A stretch of 31,674 bases of DNA from MGBC113645 sp036308445 (GTDB taxonomy: Bacteria; Bacillota_I; Bacilli_A; Erysipelotrichales; Coprobacillaceae), in NCBI GenBank assembly GCA_036308445.1, contig JAXJVS010000001.1, positions 1-31,674 on the forward strand. Direction: 5' to 3'. Under the pieces are notes generated by a model that saw only the letters and a list, made by a program, of their open reading frames with translations, made no database searches and was not told the DNA's origin. Below, piece by piece: positions 6,503 to 14,089 of the stretch (positions are counted from its first letter, which is position 1; each line of letters starts with the position of its first letter). The position numbers and the translations under genes are program-made.

Positions 6503-7945
6503 ATGAAAGATTATAGTGAATATTTTAAAGGACCATCTTTAAAAGATGCGAAAAATAGAGGAAAAACTGAAATACATCATATTAATGATGCATATCATAT
6601 TCCTGCTGATATGGTAGGAATAGGAAGAGGTCAAAAGTACCATATTAAAACTTATGGATGCCAAGCTAATGAAAGAGATAGTGAAACATTAGCAGGTATT
6701 TTAGAATCTTTAGGATATGAACCTACTGATGAAATTAAAGATGCTCAAGTTGTTTTATTAAATACATGTGCTATTAGAGAGAATGCAGAAGAAAAAGTTT
6801 TTGGTAAGATTGGTTATTTAAAGAAAGTTAAAAGAACAAATCCAAATATTATTTTTGGTATTTGTGGATGTATGGCACAAGAAGAAGTGGTTGTTAATAA
6901 AATCTTAGAAAAACATCCTCAAGTTGATTTGATTTTTGGAACACATAACATTCATCGATTACCTGAGTTATTAAAACAAGCAATGCTTGAAAAAGAAATG
7001 GTATTAGAAGTATGGTCTAAAGAAGGAGATGTAATTGAAAGTCTTCCTAGTCATCGTGCTCATCCTTATAAAGCTTGGGTTAATATTATGTATGGATGTA
7101 ATAAATTCTGTACATACTGTATTGTACCTTATACAAGAGGTAAAGAACGTTCAAGAAAAAAAGAAGATATCTTACAAGAAGTTCAGGAGTTAATAGATCA
7201 AGGATATCAGGAAATTACATTACTTGGACAAAATGTAAATTCATACGGTAAGGATTTTAATAATGATTACGATTTTGCTTCATTATTAGAAGATGTTGCT
7301 AAAACAAATATTCCACGTATTAAATTTACTACTAGCCATCCATGGGATTTTTCTGAAAAAATGATTGATGTTATTGCAACACATGATAACATTCTACCAT
7401 TTATTCATTTACCTGTACAATCAGGAAGTAGCGAAGTTTTAAAACGCATGGGAAGAAGATATACTAGAGAACAATATCTTGAATTATTTGATAAGATAAG
7501 AGAAAAAATGCCAGATTGCACAATAACAACTGATATTATTGTTGGTTTCCCTAAAGAAACAGAAGAACAATTTGAAGAAACATTAACCTTATATGATTAT
7601 TGTGAATATGATTTAGCATATACGTTCATCTATTCTCCTAGAGCTGGTACACCAGCAGCTAAGATGGAAGATGATGTAGATACTCATACAAAAGAACAAA
7701 GATTATATCGTTTAAATGAATTGGTTAACGAAAAAGCATTTAAACAAAATCAAAAATATTTAAATCAAGTTGTAGAAGTATTAGTAGATGGAACATCTAA
7801 AAAAGATGATAATATGTTAACTGGATATACTAAGCACAATAAGTTAATTAATTTTAGTGGTAATAAAGAACATATTGGTCAAATTGTAAAAGTTAAAGTT
7901 ACTGAAGCAAAAACATGGGCTTTAAAAGGTGAAGAAATTGAATAA
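6503..7945 (+). CDS. miaB: tRNA-2-methylthio-N6-dimethylallyladenosine synthase
   Basis: Radical-SAM methylthiotransferase that adds the 2-methylthio group to i6A37 of tRNAs reading UNN codons. Order in 480 aa: N-terminal MTTase domain with three cluster cysteines at residues 53 (YGCQANERDSE), 89 (LNTC) and 123 (GCM); radical SAM motif C-x3-C-x2-C at 199, 203 and 206; C-terminal TRAM domain at about 415-480. All six cysteines are present. It has a ~45-residue N-terminal extension before the first motif, as in Bacillus YmcB. GGTGAG lies 3-4 nt before ATG. ricA overlaps its 3' end, reproducing ymcB-ymcA of B. subtilis. Confidence 0.96.
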   Translation: MKDYSEYFKGPSLKDAKNRGKTEIHHINDAYHIPADMVGIGRGQKYHIKTYGCQANERDSETLAGILESLGYEPTDEIKDAQVVLLNTCAIRENAEEKVFGKIGYLKKVKRTNPNIIFGICGCMAQEEVVVNKILEKHPQVDLIFGTHNIHRLPELLKQAMLEKEMVLEVWSKEGDVIESLPSHRAHPYKAWVNIMYGCNKFCTYCIVPYTRGKERSRKKEDILQEVQELIDQGYQEITLLGQNVNSYGKDFNNDYDFASLLEDVAKTNIPRIKFTTSHPWDFSEKMIDVIATHDNILPFIHLPVQSGSSEVLKRMGRRYTREQYLELFDKIREKMPDCTITTDIIVGFPKETEEQFEETLTLYDYCEYDLAYTFIYSPRAGTPAAKMEDDVDTHTKEQRLYRLNELVNEKAFKQNQKYLNQVVEVLVDGTSKKDDNMLTGYTKHNKLINFSGNKEHIGQIVKVKVTEAKTWALKGEEIE

Positions 7946-8267
7946 AGAACTTGAATTAAAAGCAAAGGAATTAAATCAATGGTTAATTAGTCAAGAAGTA
8001 GTTAAAGAATATCAGAAGTATGAAAAGATGATTAAAGAAAATCATCAGTTAAAACAACAAGAACAAGAATTAAAAAAACTTCAAAAAGAAATTGTAAATA
8101 AAAAACATACTGATGATGATTGTAATCAATTAATACATGATTATGAAATCTTAAAGGAAGCATTTTATAATCATCCAATTGTAAATAACTATTTATTACT
8201 GAAAGAAGAAGTTAATCAGTTGGTTCAACAGATAAACCAGATAATTAATTCAAATATTAATGATTAA
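7938..8267 (+). CDS. ricA: YlbF/YmcA-family protein, probable RicA (RNase Y cofactor)
   Basis: Small, almost entirely helical, Gln/Lys/Glu-rich protein (109 aa). The family pattern is visible: short N-terminal helices ending SQEVVKEYQKYE, a long central helix, then a C-terminal YEILKEAFYNHPIVNNYLLLKEEVNQL helix typical of YlbF/YmcA. In B. subtilis RicA, RicF and RicT form a complex that directs RNase Y to polycistronic mRNAs and aids Spo0A activation. I chose TTG 7938 because AGGTGA (7927-7932) is 5 nt upstream; GTG 7929 would place the ribosome site inside the gene. It overlaps miaB by 8 nt. I assign RicA rather than RicF from the miaB-adjacent position. A terminator follows. Confidence 0.82.
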   Translation: MNKELELKAKELNQWLISQEVVKEYQKYEKMIKENHQLKQQEQELKKLQKEIVNKKHTDDDCNQLIHDYEILKEAFYNHPIVNNYLLLKEEVNQLVQQINQIINSNIND

Positions 8268-8290
8268 AGAATACTTATGTATTCTTTTTT
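8266..8290 (+). terminator. miaB-ricA terminator
   Basis: AAAGAATAC (8266-8274), loop TTAT, GTATTCTTT (8279-8287), with the T run continuing to 8290. The hairpin starts within the ricA stop codon. Confidence 0.85.
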
Positions 8291-8300
8291 TACTTTGTGC

Positions 8301-8306
8301 TATAAT
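8301..8306 (+). promoter_or_regulatory. -10 box for the M42 peptidase gene
   Basis: Perfect TATAAT 22 nt before the start codon, directly after the upstream terminator. No strong -35 is visible. Confidence 0.5.
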
Positions 8307-8328
8307 AATTGAGCGAGGTGAAGAATAA

Positions 8329-9399
8329 ATGGCAGATTTAGAATTATTAAAGGAAATAAGTTTGGTCAATGGTATTTCAGGACATGAGAAAAAAGCAACT
8401 CGTGTAATGAAAAAATATATGGAAGACAGTGCTGATGAAATTGTATATGATAATTTAGGAAGCATTGTAGGTATAAAGAAAGGGACAGGATCTTTAAAAG
8501 TATTATTAACTGGACATATTGATGAAATTGGGTTTATTGTTAGAGAAATAGATGAACAAGGATTTATTCGTGTACAGCCTGTAGGAGGATGGAGTGGTGC
8601 TAATCTTCCATCATCATTAATGACTATTACAACAAGAGATGATAAAGAGATTCCAGGTGTATTTGGTTCAGTACCACCACATGGTAAAACTCCAGAAGAA
8701 AGAAATAAAGTCACTGCTCCAAAAGATGCATTTATCGACATAGGAGTATCTTCTAAACAAGAAGCTAAAGATTTAGGAATTCATTTAGGGGATCCAATCA
8801 CACCTGTATCTGAATTCACACAAATGGGAAATCCTAAAAATATTATGTCAAAGGCTTGGGATGATAGAATTGGTGCTGCAGCAGTTGTAGAAGTTATGCG
8901 TCATTTAAAAGAAAAAGAGATATATCCAACATTATATTGTGCTGGAACTGTACAGGAAGAAGTTGGTTTAAGAGGTGCTAAAACAGTAGGGCAAATGATA
9001 AAACCAGATATTGCAATTGCAATAGATGTGACTTTCTCTCAGGATTTACCTGGTACTAAAGGTGATGTTAAATTAGGTAGCGGGGTAGCTTTAAGTGTAA
9101 TGGATGGTAGTGTGATTGCGCATACCGGTTTATTAAAAGCTTTGGAAAACATTTGTGAAGAGTTAGATATTCCTTATGAAATGGATATGATTGCGGCAGG
9201 TGGAACTGATTCTGGAGAATTAAGTAAAGTTAACGCTGGTGTTATGAATTTAACTTTATCTATTCCTTCACGTTATATGCATTCTCATCGTACAATTATT
9301 AATACTGATGACTTTGATGCAACTGTTAAATTATTAACATCATTTATTGAAAGATTAGATGAATCTTTATATCAGCAAATGATTGAAGATAAGAGATAA
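8329..9399 (+). CDS. M42-family metallo-aminopeptidase
   Basis: Cytosolic di-metal aminopeptidase of the M42 (glutamyl/deblocking aminopeptidase, formerly 'cellulase/endoglucanase') family; trims peptides, normally as a large tetrahedral oligomer. Ligand motifs are present: TGHIDEIGF with His 63 and Asp 65, DDR with bridging Asp 178, the catalytic QEEVG pair at 210-211, AIDVTF with Asp 233, and RYMHSH with His 318. The 356-aa length is standard (~340-360). GAGGTGAAG lies 5-6 nt upstream of ATG. It is probably monocistronic. The precise substrate cannot be read from the sequence. It replaces the mutS-mutL segment that would follow ymcA in Bacillus. Confidence 0.93.
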   Translation: MADLELLKEISLVNGISGHEKKATRVMKKYMEDSADEIVYDNLGSIVGIKKGTGSLKVLLTGHIDEIGFIVREIDEQGFIRVQPVGGWSGANLPSSLMTITTRDDKEIPGVFGSVPPHGKTPEERNKVTAPKDAFIDIGVSSKQEAKDLGIHLGDPITPVSEFTQMGNPKNIMSKAWDDRIGAAAVVEVMRHLKEKEIYPTLYCAGTVQEEVGLRGAKTVGQMIKPDIAIAIDVTFSQDLPGTKGDVKLGSGVALSVMDGSVIAHTGLLKALENICEELDIPYEMDMIAAGGTDSGELSKVNAGVMNLTLSIPSRYMHSHRTIINTDDFDATVKLLTSFIERLDESLYQQMIEDKR

Positions 9400-9405
9400 T
9401 GTCTC

Positions 9406-9433
9406 AAGGAATTTATTGAAAAATAAATTCCTT
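9406..9433 (+). terminator. probable terminator after the M42 peptidase gene
   Basis: Perfect 12-bp hairpin AAGGAATTTATT (9406-9417), tetraloop GAAA, AATAAATTCCTT (9422-9433), starting 7 nt after the stop. The T tract is broken (TGTTCATTT), so termination may be partial. Confidence 0.65.
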
Positions 9434-9445
9434 TGTTCATTTAAA

Positions 9446-9470
9446 ATACATTTATTTATGATAAATGTAT
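9446..9470. repeat. 10-bp perfect inverted repeat upstream of htrA
   Basis: ATACATTTAT (9446-9455), 5-nt centre, ATAAATGTAT (9461-9470). It lies 119 nt upstream of the htrA-like start and is not followed by a T run. It could be an operator; no regulator can be named. The rest of 9471-9588 is AT-rich with only a weak promoter-like TATAAG at 9554-9559. Confidence 0.55.
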
Positions 9471-9588
9471 ATCTATAGACAAAATGGATATACTACTATG
9501 AAAAGAATCACATATTTTCACGCAAATTTCTAATATTGTTTTGTCTTTTTTTGTATAAGATAGATTTAGCAAAGAAAGGATGATGTAT

Positions 9589-10683
9589 ATGAATAAAAAT
9601 AAATTATTTAAAGTCATTGTATCTTTATTATTAATTGTATCTTTAGGATGTAATGCTCTTTTAATTTATAAAGTTATGTTCGAAGATAATTCAACTAATA
9701 ATGGTACTAGTACAAGTGTTCAATCTGTAAATTATGATGTGAAATCTGATCTAACAGAAGTCATTGATACAGTAAGTGATAGTACTGTAGGTGTTGCAGT
9801 ATATCAAAGAAGTCAGCTTGCCGGTAGTGGTAGCGGTGTTATTTATGAAGTTAATAATAAGACAGTATACGTTATTACTAATTATCATGTAATTGAAGAT
9901 GCTGAAAGTATTGAAGTTGTTTTTTCAAATGGTGAATATGTAAAAGCTGAATTGGTAGGCGGAGATAAATATGGTGATATAGCATTATTAAAAATGACAG
10001 TGGATTTTAATGTATCTGCTATTAAATGTGGTGACTCTGATTTATTAGAGCGTGGAGAAACTGTTTTGGCTATTGGTAGTCCATTAGGGATTGAATATGC
10101 TGGTACAGTAACTCAAGGTATTGTTTCAGCAACTGAACGTACTATTTCTGTAGATTTAAATGATGATAATTATGCTGATTGGGATATGAGTGTTATTCAG
10201 ACAGATGCTGCTATTAACCCTGGTAATAGTGGTGGAGCATTTGTTAATGCGATTGGTGAATTAGTAGGTATTACTTCTAGTAAATATGCATCTACAGAAG
10301 TAGAAGGAACAGGATTTGCTATTCCTATTAATGATGTGGTTTCAATGATTGAAGAAATTAAAGTTAATGGTAAAGTTACTAGACCTATTTTAGGAATTAG
10401 TGGTGTATCATTAGATGCATATTCTTCATATGAATTATATATGTATAGAATACAAACAAATGTGAATAAAGGAATCTATATCTCAAAAGTACAAAGTCAT
10501 TCAGCAGCAAGTGAAGCAGGACTTCAATCAGGAGACATAATAACAAAATTTGATGGTGAAGAAATAGAAACATATAAAGATTTCTTAACTATGTTATATA
10601 GTAAAAAACCAGGTGATAAAGTAACTCTTACAATCAATCGTAATGGAACAGAAAATACTGTAAATGTAACATTAGGATCATAA
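9589..10683 (+). CDS. HtrA/DegP-like membrane-anchored serine protease with PDZ domain
   Basis: Envelope quality-control protease. From ATG 9589 (364 aa): short basic N-terminus and one hydrophobic anchor (about 7-29), Ser/Thr/Asn linker, trypsin-like domain with His 100 (NYHVIEDA), Asp 130 (GDIALLKM) and Ser 214 (NPGNSGGAF), then one PDZ domain (about 265-360). All catalytic residues are intact. The Cys at 21 is not in a good lipobox and hydrophobic residues continue past it, so I read a membrane anchor rather than a lipoprotein. AAAGGA (9575-9580) is 8 nt from ATG 9589; ATG 9580 and 9583 lie within or against the ribosome site. It is size-equivalent to B. subtilis HtrA/HtrB but without a long cytosolic tail. 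The orthologue among HtrA/HtrB/HtrC is not assignable. Confidence 0.93.
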   Translation: MNKNKLFKVIVSLLLIVSLGCNALLIYKVMFEDNSTNNGTSTSVQSVNYDVKSDLTEVIDTVSDSTVGVAVYQRSQLAGSGSGVIYEVNNKTVYVITNYHVIEDAESIEVVFSNGEYVKAELVGGDKYGDIALLKMTVDFNVSAIKCGDSDLLERGETVLAIGSPLGIEYAGTVTQGIVSATERTISVDLNDDNYADWDMSVIQTDAAINPGNSGGAFVNAIGELVGITSSKYASTEVEGTGFAIPINDVVSMIEEIKVNGKVTRPILGISGVSLDAYSSYELYMYRIQTNVNKGIYISKVQSHSAASEAGLQSGDIITKFDGEEIETYKDFLTMLYSKKPGDKVTLTINRNGTENTVNVTLGS

Positions 10684-10685
10684 CT

Positions 10686-10720
10686 GAAAAGACTTTCCTA
10701 AGGGGAGGTCTTTTCATTTT
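10686..10720 (+). terminator. htrA-like gene terminator
   Basis: GAAAAGAC (10686-10693) pairs with GTCTTTTC (10708-10715), and the inner TTTCC/GGGAG pairing (with G-U pairs) extends the stem to 13 bp; ATTTTCT follows. The stem begins 3 nt after the stop codon. Confidence 0.75.
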
Positions 10721-10733
10721 CTATAAAAAAAGC

Positions 10734-10739
10734 TATAAT
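10734..10739 (+). promoter_or_regulatory. -10 box for the unknown membrane-protein pair
   Basis: Perfect TATAAT only 16 nt before the chosen start codon (10756). A transcript from it would begin at about the ribosome site, giving a leader of roughly 10 nt. Confidence 0.5.
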
Positions 10740-10755
10740 AGGAATGGTGATAAAA

Positions 10756-11568
10756 ATGAATAAAGAAACAAAAAGACAATTATTAATGAGTATTTCTTTA
10801 ATTGCAGTTATATCATTAACTCTATTTTTATGGTTTGATTCTTTTGAATTTCAAACATATACTAAAATAACTGATAAACAGTTATGTTATCAGTATAGTG
10901 ATGAAACTTTGAAAATAGATGGTTATGAACTTTTTATGAAGAATAATGTTATCCAATCAGGTGGCGCTAGAATAGCAGGTATAGAAACTTTGAAAAATGA
11001 TAAAGTTATTGTAGAATGTCAGATGACAAAAAAATTAACTTTAATTTTCAATAATACCATAAAAACTGATAATCAAATTATTTATCTCAATTATCAAACA
11101 ATAGAAGAAGATATTCATTTAGAAGACATAACTTCAATAAATATGAATATCTCTATCCAACGAAACAAAAAAATTATCAGTAAAGAGACAATAGAACTTA
11201 ATCCATCAACACTTATTCCTTATACTGGCAGCAATAAAGATTATTCTATTGCTAATGCTTATTTAGGAAATAATTGGTTTAAAGCAGGATATTTTCATTG
11301 TTTAAATGAAAATATATCTGATGAATATCCGACTATGGTTATAGATTATATGTATTCAAAGAATGAAGATAATTTAGATGATTATGCTAGATTTATTCAT
11401 ATTGAAACAGATACGAAAGATTTTTTAGAGGGATTAACTGATGTTTATTTTTTTGAAGATAATGAATTAAAAGATAAAGAGATTGTAGTTGTGATTACAT
11501 TAAAAGGTGATGATGAATTTACATTTAAAATAAATTTATCCCCAACTATAAGTGAAGGTGAACAATAA
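10756..11568 (+). CDS. Unrecognised membrane-anchored extracytoplasmic protein, 270 aa
   Basis: No family recognised. The N-terminus is basic, followed by one hydrophobic segment (about 10-27, ending LFLWFDS), which suggests a signal anchor with the remaining ~240 residues outside the membrane. The exported part is rich in Asn, Ile and Thr with many short beta-strand-like stretches (e.g. INMNISIQRNKKI, EIVVVITLKGDDEFTFKINL), consistent with a beta-sandwich. GGTGA (10746-10750) is 5 nt upstream of ATG 10756; ATG 10744 lacks a ribosome site. The stop overlaps the start of the next membrane gene (TAATG), so the two products are probably coupled and may act together. It follows htrA but is separated from it by a terminator. 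Confidence 0.82.
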   Translation: MNKETKRQLLMSISLIAVISLTLFLWFDSFEFQTYTKITDKQLCYQYSDETLKIDGYELFMKNNVIQSGGARIAGIETLKNDKVIVECQMTKKLTLIFNNTIKTDNQIIYLNYQTIEEDIHLEDITSINMNISIQRNKKIISKETIELNPSTLIPYTGSNKDYSIANAYLGNNWFKAGYFHCLNENISDEYPTMVIDYMYSKNEDNLDDYARFIHIETDTKDFLEGLTDVYFFEDNELKDKEIVVVITLKGDDEFTFKINLSPTISEGEQ

Positions 11569-11960
11569 TGAAAAAAGATAAAATAAGTTTATATCTAGCT
11601 AGAAATATATTAGCTGTTTTTATGATTACTGTTGTATCTATGTATCTATCTATTGTTGATTATTATCAGTGTGAATTAGCTGAAGGATTACAAAGAGTTT
11701 TTGTTTATAACATTATGACCTTACTTTATTTATTATTATTATGTTCATTAAATTATTGTATTTTTGAATTATGTAAGGTTATTATGGATTTATATGAAAA
11801 GTTTACACAAATACCTATTGTTATTGCTTTTGTTATTATTGCATTTATTTTTAAAAATTTACCTATTCATTCATTATTTCAGTATAACTTCTTTTTCTTG
11901 ACACTTTTAATAGCATTAAGAATTTTTAAACAATTATATAAAAAAAGATCACTAAAGTGA
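11568..11960 (+). CDS. Unrecognised multi-span membrane protein, 130 aa
   Basis: No family recognised. Four hydrophobic segments are visible at about residues 11-31, 42-65, 82-97 and 104-121, joined by short loops, so it is an integral membrane protein with little soluble mass. The C-terminus is basic (KQLYKKRSLK), which favours a cytoplasmic end. Its ATG overlaps the stop of the 270-aa gene. The pair looks like an operon of an exported protein and a membrane partner. Its last codons overlap the terminator hairpin of sspI on the other strand, so the two genes converge tightly. Confidence 0.78.
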   Translation: MKKDKISLYLARNILAVFMITVVSMYLSIVDYYQCELAEGLQRVFVYNIMTLLYLLLLCSLNYCIFELCKVIMDLYEKFTQIPIVIAFVIIAFIFKNLPIHSLFQYNFFFLTLLIALRIFKQLYKKRSLK

Positions 11961-11963
11961 TCT
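11940..11963 (-). terminator. sspI terminator
   Basis: Read on the reverse strand: AGATCAC(T), short loop, (A)GTGATCT followed by seven T. The stem runs 11946-11963 and includes part of the sspI stop codon (11962-11964). The + strand has no T run here, so it serves sspI only. Confidence 0.8.
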
Positions 11964-12153
11964 ATAATAGAGAAGATATAGAGTTCAAAAAACTATTCTT
12001 CTCACTTTCATTTAAAGACTTATAATAATGTTCAAATAAAACACCTAATCCAACTAAGATGGTTTCTTCTTTAGAAGAAATACCATCATCTATAGTTTCT
12101 TTAAGCTGTTGAGCATTAAATCCTTTAAGATTATTAAGTAAAGCTTCTCTCAT
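11962..12153 (-). CDS. sspI: Small acid-soluble spore protein I
   Basis: 63-aa protein matching the SspI family: N-terminal MREALLNNLKGF, the QLKETIDDGISSKEETI region, and the diagnostic LGVLFE stretch (VGLGVLFEHYYK, about residues 34-45). B. subtilis SspI is 71 aa; this one is shorter at both ends. SspI is a minor forespore-specific protein of the mature spore core. The ribosome site AAAGGATG is 6-7 nt before the start. A sigma-G promoter is visible upstream (12173-12201). The neighbourhood also fits: in B. subtilis sspI lies divergent to ysgA-pheS-pheT, and here the same genes follow with insertions. Strong indication that the organism forms endospores. Confidence 0.92.
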   Translation of the reverse strand: MREALLNNLKGFNAQQLKETIDDGISSKEETILVGLGVLFEHYYKSLNESEKNSFLNSISSLL

Positions 12154-12172
12154 ATTATCATCCTTTCTTATA

Positions 12173-12201
12173 TAATATGGGAAAAACTTTTCTTTTTATA
12201 C
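12173..12201 (-). promoter_or_regulatory. sigma-G (forespore) promoter of sspI
   Basis: Reverse strand: GTATA (12201-12197), 17-nt spacer, CATATTA (12179-12173). This fits the B. subtilis sigma-G consensus GHATR-N17/18-CATnHTA at every specified position. It ends 19 nt upstream of the sspI start codon. Confidence 0.8.
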
Positions 12202-12210
12202 GGAGCTATT

Positions 12211-12876
12211 ATGGAAAAACATCAGATTATATTAGATACCAAAACATATGAATACAATATACAATTTAAAAAAATAAAATCTATCTATATAAGAGTTATT
12301 GATGGTCAAATAGTAGTAAGTGCACCATATATGACATCGTTATCTACTATCGAAAAACTTATTATTCAGTATCAAGATAAATTAAAAGATAAAATCAATC
12401 AATATGAACCATATATTTCATATAAAAACAATGGAAAAGTTTTAATCTTTGATCAATGGTACTCTATTAAAGTTTTAGATATAGGTGAAAAAAGATGTCA
12501 TATTCATAATCATCAATTATATGTTTATCATCATGATTTAATGAAAACGATAGATACATATCTAAAACAATTATTATTAAATTATATCGAAGAGAGAATA
12601 ATCTATTATTTATCGTATGATTTTGATTTAGATATGCCTTATATTCAAATAAAAAATTATAAAGGAAGATGGGGAAGTTGTTTTTATAAAGAAAATAAAG
12701 TGACATTTAATAGTTCCTTAATTCATCTAGATAAAGAATTAATAGATTATGTTATTGTTCATGAATTAGCTCATTTTATAGAAGCAAATCACTCATCAAA
12801 GTTCTATAAAGAAATAGAAAAAAGAATGCCAGATTATAAAATAAGACAAAAAAGATTAAAGGAGAAACACACATGA
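12211..12876 (+). CDS. YgjP-like (M48/DUF45) metallopeptidase-domain protein
   Basis: Zincin-type protein of the YgjP/DUF45 family. The zinc motif HELAH is at residues 184-188 with a third His at 194 (EANHSSKFY), and the family hallmark GRWGSC is at 152-157, preceding a NSSLIHLD strand. At 221 aa it has the family length. Related proteins are described as SprT-like proteases, and E. coli YgjP as a nucleotide pyrophosphatase; I cannot choose a substrate. GGAG at 12202-12205 is 5 nt upstream of ATG. It overlaps the TrmH-family gene by 4 nt (ATGA). It is divergent from sspI; TATAAT at 12171-12176 may be its -10 and overlaps the sigma-G -10 on the other strand. Confidence 0.88.
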   Translation: MEKHQIILDTKTYEYNIQFKKIKSIYIRVIDGQIVVSAPYMTSLSTIEKLIIQYQDKLKDKINQYEPYISYKNNGKVLIFDQWYSIKVLDIGEKRCHIHNHQLYVYHHDLMKTIDTYLKQLLLNYIEERIIYYLSYDFDLDMPYIQIKNYKGRWGSCFYKENKVTFNSSLIHLDKELIDYVIVHELAHFIEANHSSKFYKEIEKRMPDYKIRQKRLKEKHT

Positions 12877-13598
12877 TAACATCTGCTAAAAATGAAACAA
12901 TAAAAGAATTAATAAAACTTAAAAAAAAGAAATATCGTGATGAAACAAATCAGTTCTTGATTGAAGGATATCATTTAGTAGAAGAAGCTTATAAACATGG
13001 AATTGTATTAAAGATTATTACTTCAGTAAAGACTGATGATTATCAAGATGTAGAAATTATAGAAGTCAATCAAAGTGTCATGGAAAAACTCGCTTTTACT
13101 AAGACACCCCAGCCTATTATGGCTTTATGTAAAATGAAACTTCATAAAGAAGTCAATTACAGTCAAAATAGATATCTATTATTGGATAGATTACAAGATC
13201 CTGGTAATATAGGAACAATATTAAGAACAGCTTCGGCATTAGGATATAAAGATATTTTGATTTCTCAAGATAGTGTAGATTTATATAATGATAAAGTTAT
13301 TCGTGCTACTCAAGGTGCTTTATTTACTTTAAATATATCAATCGTAGATTTAAAAGAAGCAATTAAAAAATTACAGGAGAATAATGTTTTGGTATATGCT
13401 ACTGCATTAAAGAATGCTAATGTGATGGAAGACTATCCTAGAAGTAAAAAAATGGCATTTATTATGGGAAATGAAGGTAATGGCGTAGAGGAAGATATTA
13501 TTGATATGAGTGATGGAGCGATGTATATCCCTATAGAAACAATGGAATCATTAAATGTTGGTATTGCTTCAGCTATCGTTATGTATCATTTTAAATAA
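12873..13598 (+). CDS. TrmH/SpoU-family RNA 2'-O-methyltransferase (YsgA)
   Basis: SPOUT-class RNA ribose methyltransferase. The N-terminal substrate-binding domain begins ITSAKNETIKELIKLKKKKYR, typical of YsgA/RlmB-like enzymes. The catalytic domain has all three knot motifs: DRLQDPGNIGTILRTASALG (about 107-126), FIMGNEGNGV (about 196-205) and IPIETMESLNVGIASAI (about 216-232). 241 aa is near the family length (~250). Its position before pheST matches ysgA of B. subtilis. The target nucleotide is not known from sequence. Overlaps the upstream gene by 4 nt; a strong bidirectional terminator follows. Confidence 0.92.
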   Translation: MITSAKNETIKELIKLKKKKYRDETNQFLIEGYHLVEEAYKHGIVLKIITSVKTDDYQDVEIIEVNQSVMEKLAFTKTPQPIMALCKMKLHKEVNYSQNRYLLLDRLQDPGNIGTILRTASALGYKDILISQDSVDLYNDKVIRATQGALFTLNISIVDLKEAIKKLQENNVLVYATALKNANVMEDYPRSKKMAFIMGNEGNGVEEDIIDMSDGAMYIPIETMESLNVGIASAIVMYHFK

Positions 13599-13630
13599 AA
13601 GAACTGTCAATATGAATTGACAGTTCTTTT
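13597..13630. terminator. bidirectional terminator between ysgA-like and GNAT genes
   Basis: Perfect 15-bp hairpin AAAAGAACTGTCAAT (13597-13611), loop ATGA, ATTGACAGTTCTTTT (13616-13630). The A and T ends give a T run on both strands. It covers the end of the + gene and the stop codon of the - gene (13607-13609). Confidence 0.92.
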
Positions 13631-14059
13631 CATATATAATATAGGATGATGATCACCTTGTTCGTCTAATTCACTTCTTCTATAAGTTTTAAAGCCCATA
13701 TAACTGTAGAATTGAAAAGCTTTAATATTTTGTTCATTAACAGTTAATTCGTTAATATGAAATTCCTTAATTCCATATAACAATAATGTTTTACCTAAAC
13801 CTTGATGTCTATATTGATCATCAATAAACAGCATTGCAAGTTTTTGGTTCTCTATTCCCATAAAACCTAATATACTATTATTATTTTTAATTATAAATAA
13901 ATAAGGTACATCTTTCAAAGCTAATGGTACATAATTTTTAATACTCTCTATATCTTCTTCATTTAAAAAATGATGTGTTGCTCTTACAGATCTTTCCCAA
14001 AGTAGACATAACTCATAAATAATATCATCATTTCTCTCAACTATTTCAATGATTTCCAT
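13607..14059 (-). CDS. GNAT-family N-acetyltransferase (YjaB-like)
   Basis: 150-aa single-domain acetyltransferase. The acetyl-CoA motif A is visible as LFIDDQYRHQGLGKTLL (about 77-93), preceded by the ILGFMGI strand and followed by LTVNEQNIKAFQFYSYMGFK, the typical GNAT motif B. The WERSVRATHHFL stretch near residue 22 resembles the YjaB subfamily. AAAGGAG is 6 nt upstream. The substrate is unknown. It lies between ysgA and pheS, a position with no equivalent in B. subtilis, so it is probably an accessory insertion. Confidence 0.9.
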   Translation of the reverse strand: MEIIEIVERNDDIIYELCLLWERSVRATHHFLNEEDIESIKNYVPLALKDVPYLFIIKNNNSILGFMGIENQKLAMLFIDDQYRHQGLGKTLLLYGIKEFHINELTVNEQNIKAFQFYSYMGFKTYRRSELDEQGDHHPILYMKRTVNSY

Positions 14060-14089
14060 AAGTGACTCCTTTTTTCATGACTATAATAA

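Noticed and set aside
8250..8741. 163-codon open frame on the reverse strand over the M42 peptidase start and its promoter region
   Set aside because: It lies antisense to a complete M42 enzyme, crosses a terminator and promoter, has no ribosome site and has an unusual Ser/Pro/Ile-rich composition typical of antisense frames.
9554..9561. Promoter for the htrA-like gene at TATAAGAT
   Set aside because: No -35 at a suitable distance (the TTGTTT at 9536 is only 12 nt away), so I did not list it as a feature.
12467..12706. 79-codon reverse-strand open frame inside the YgjP-like gene
   Set aside because: Antisense shadow of a well-supported gene with intact zinc motif; AT-rich composition makes such open frames common.
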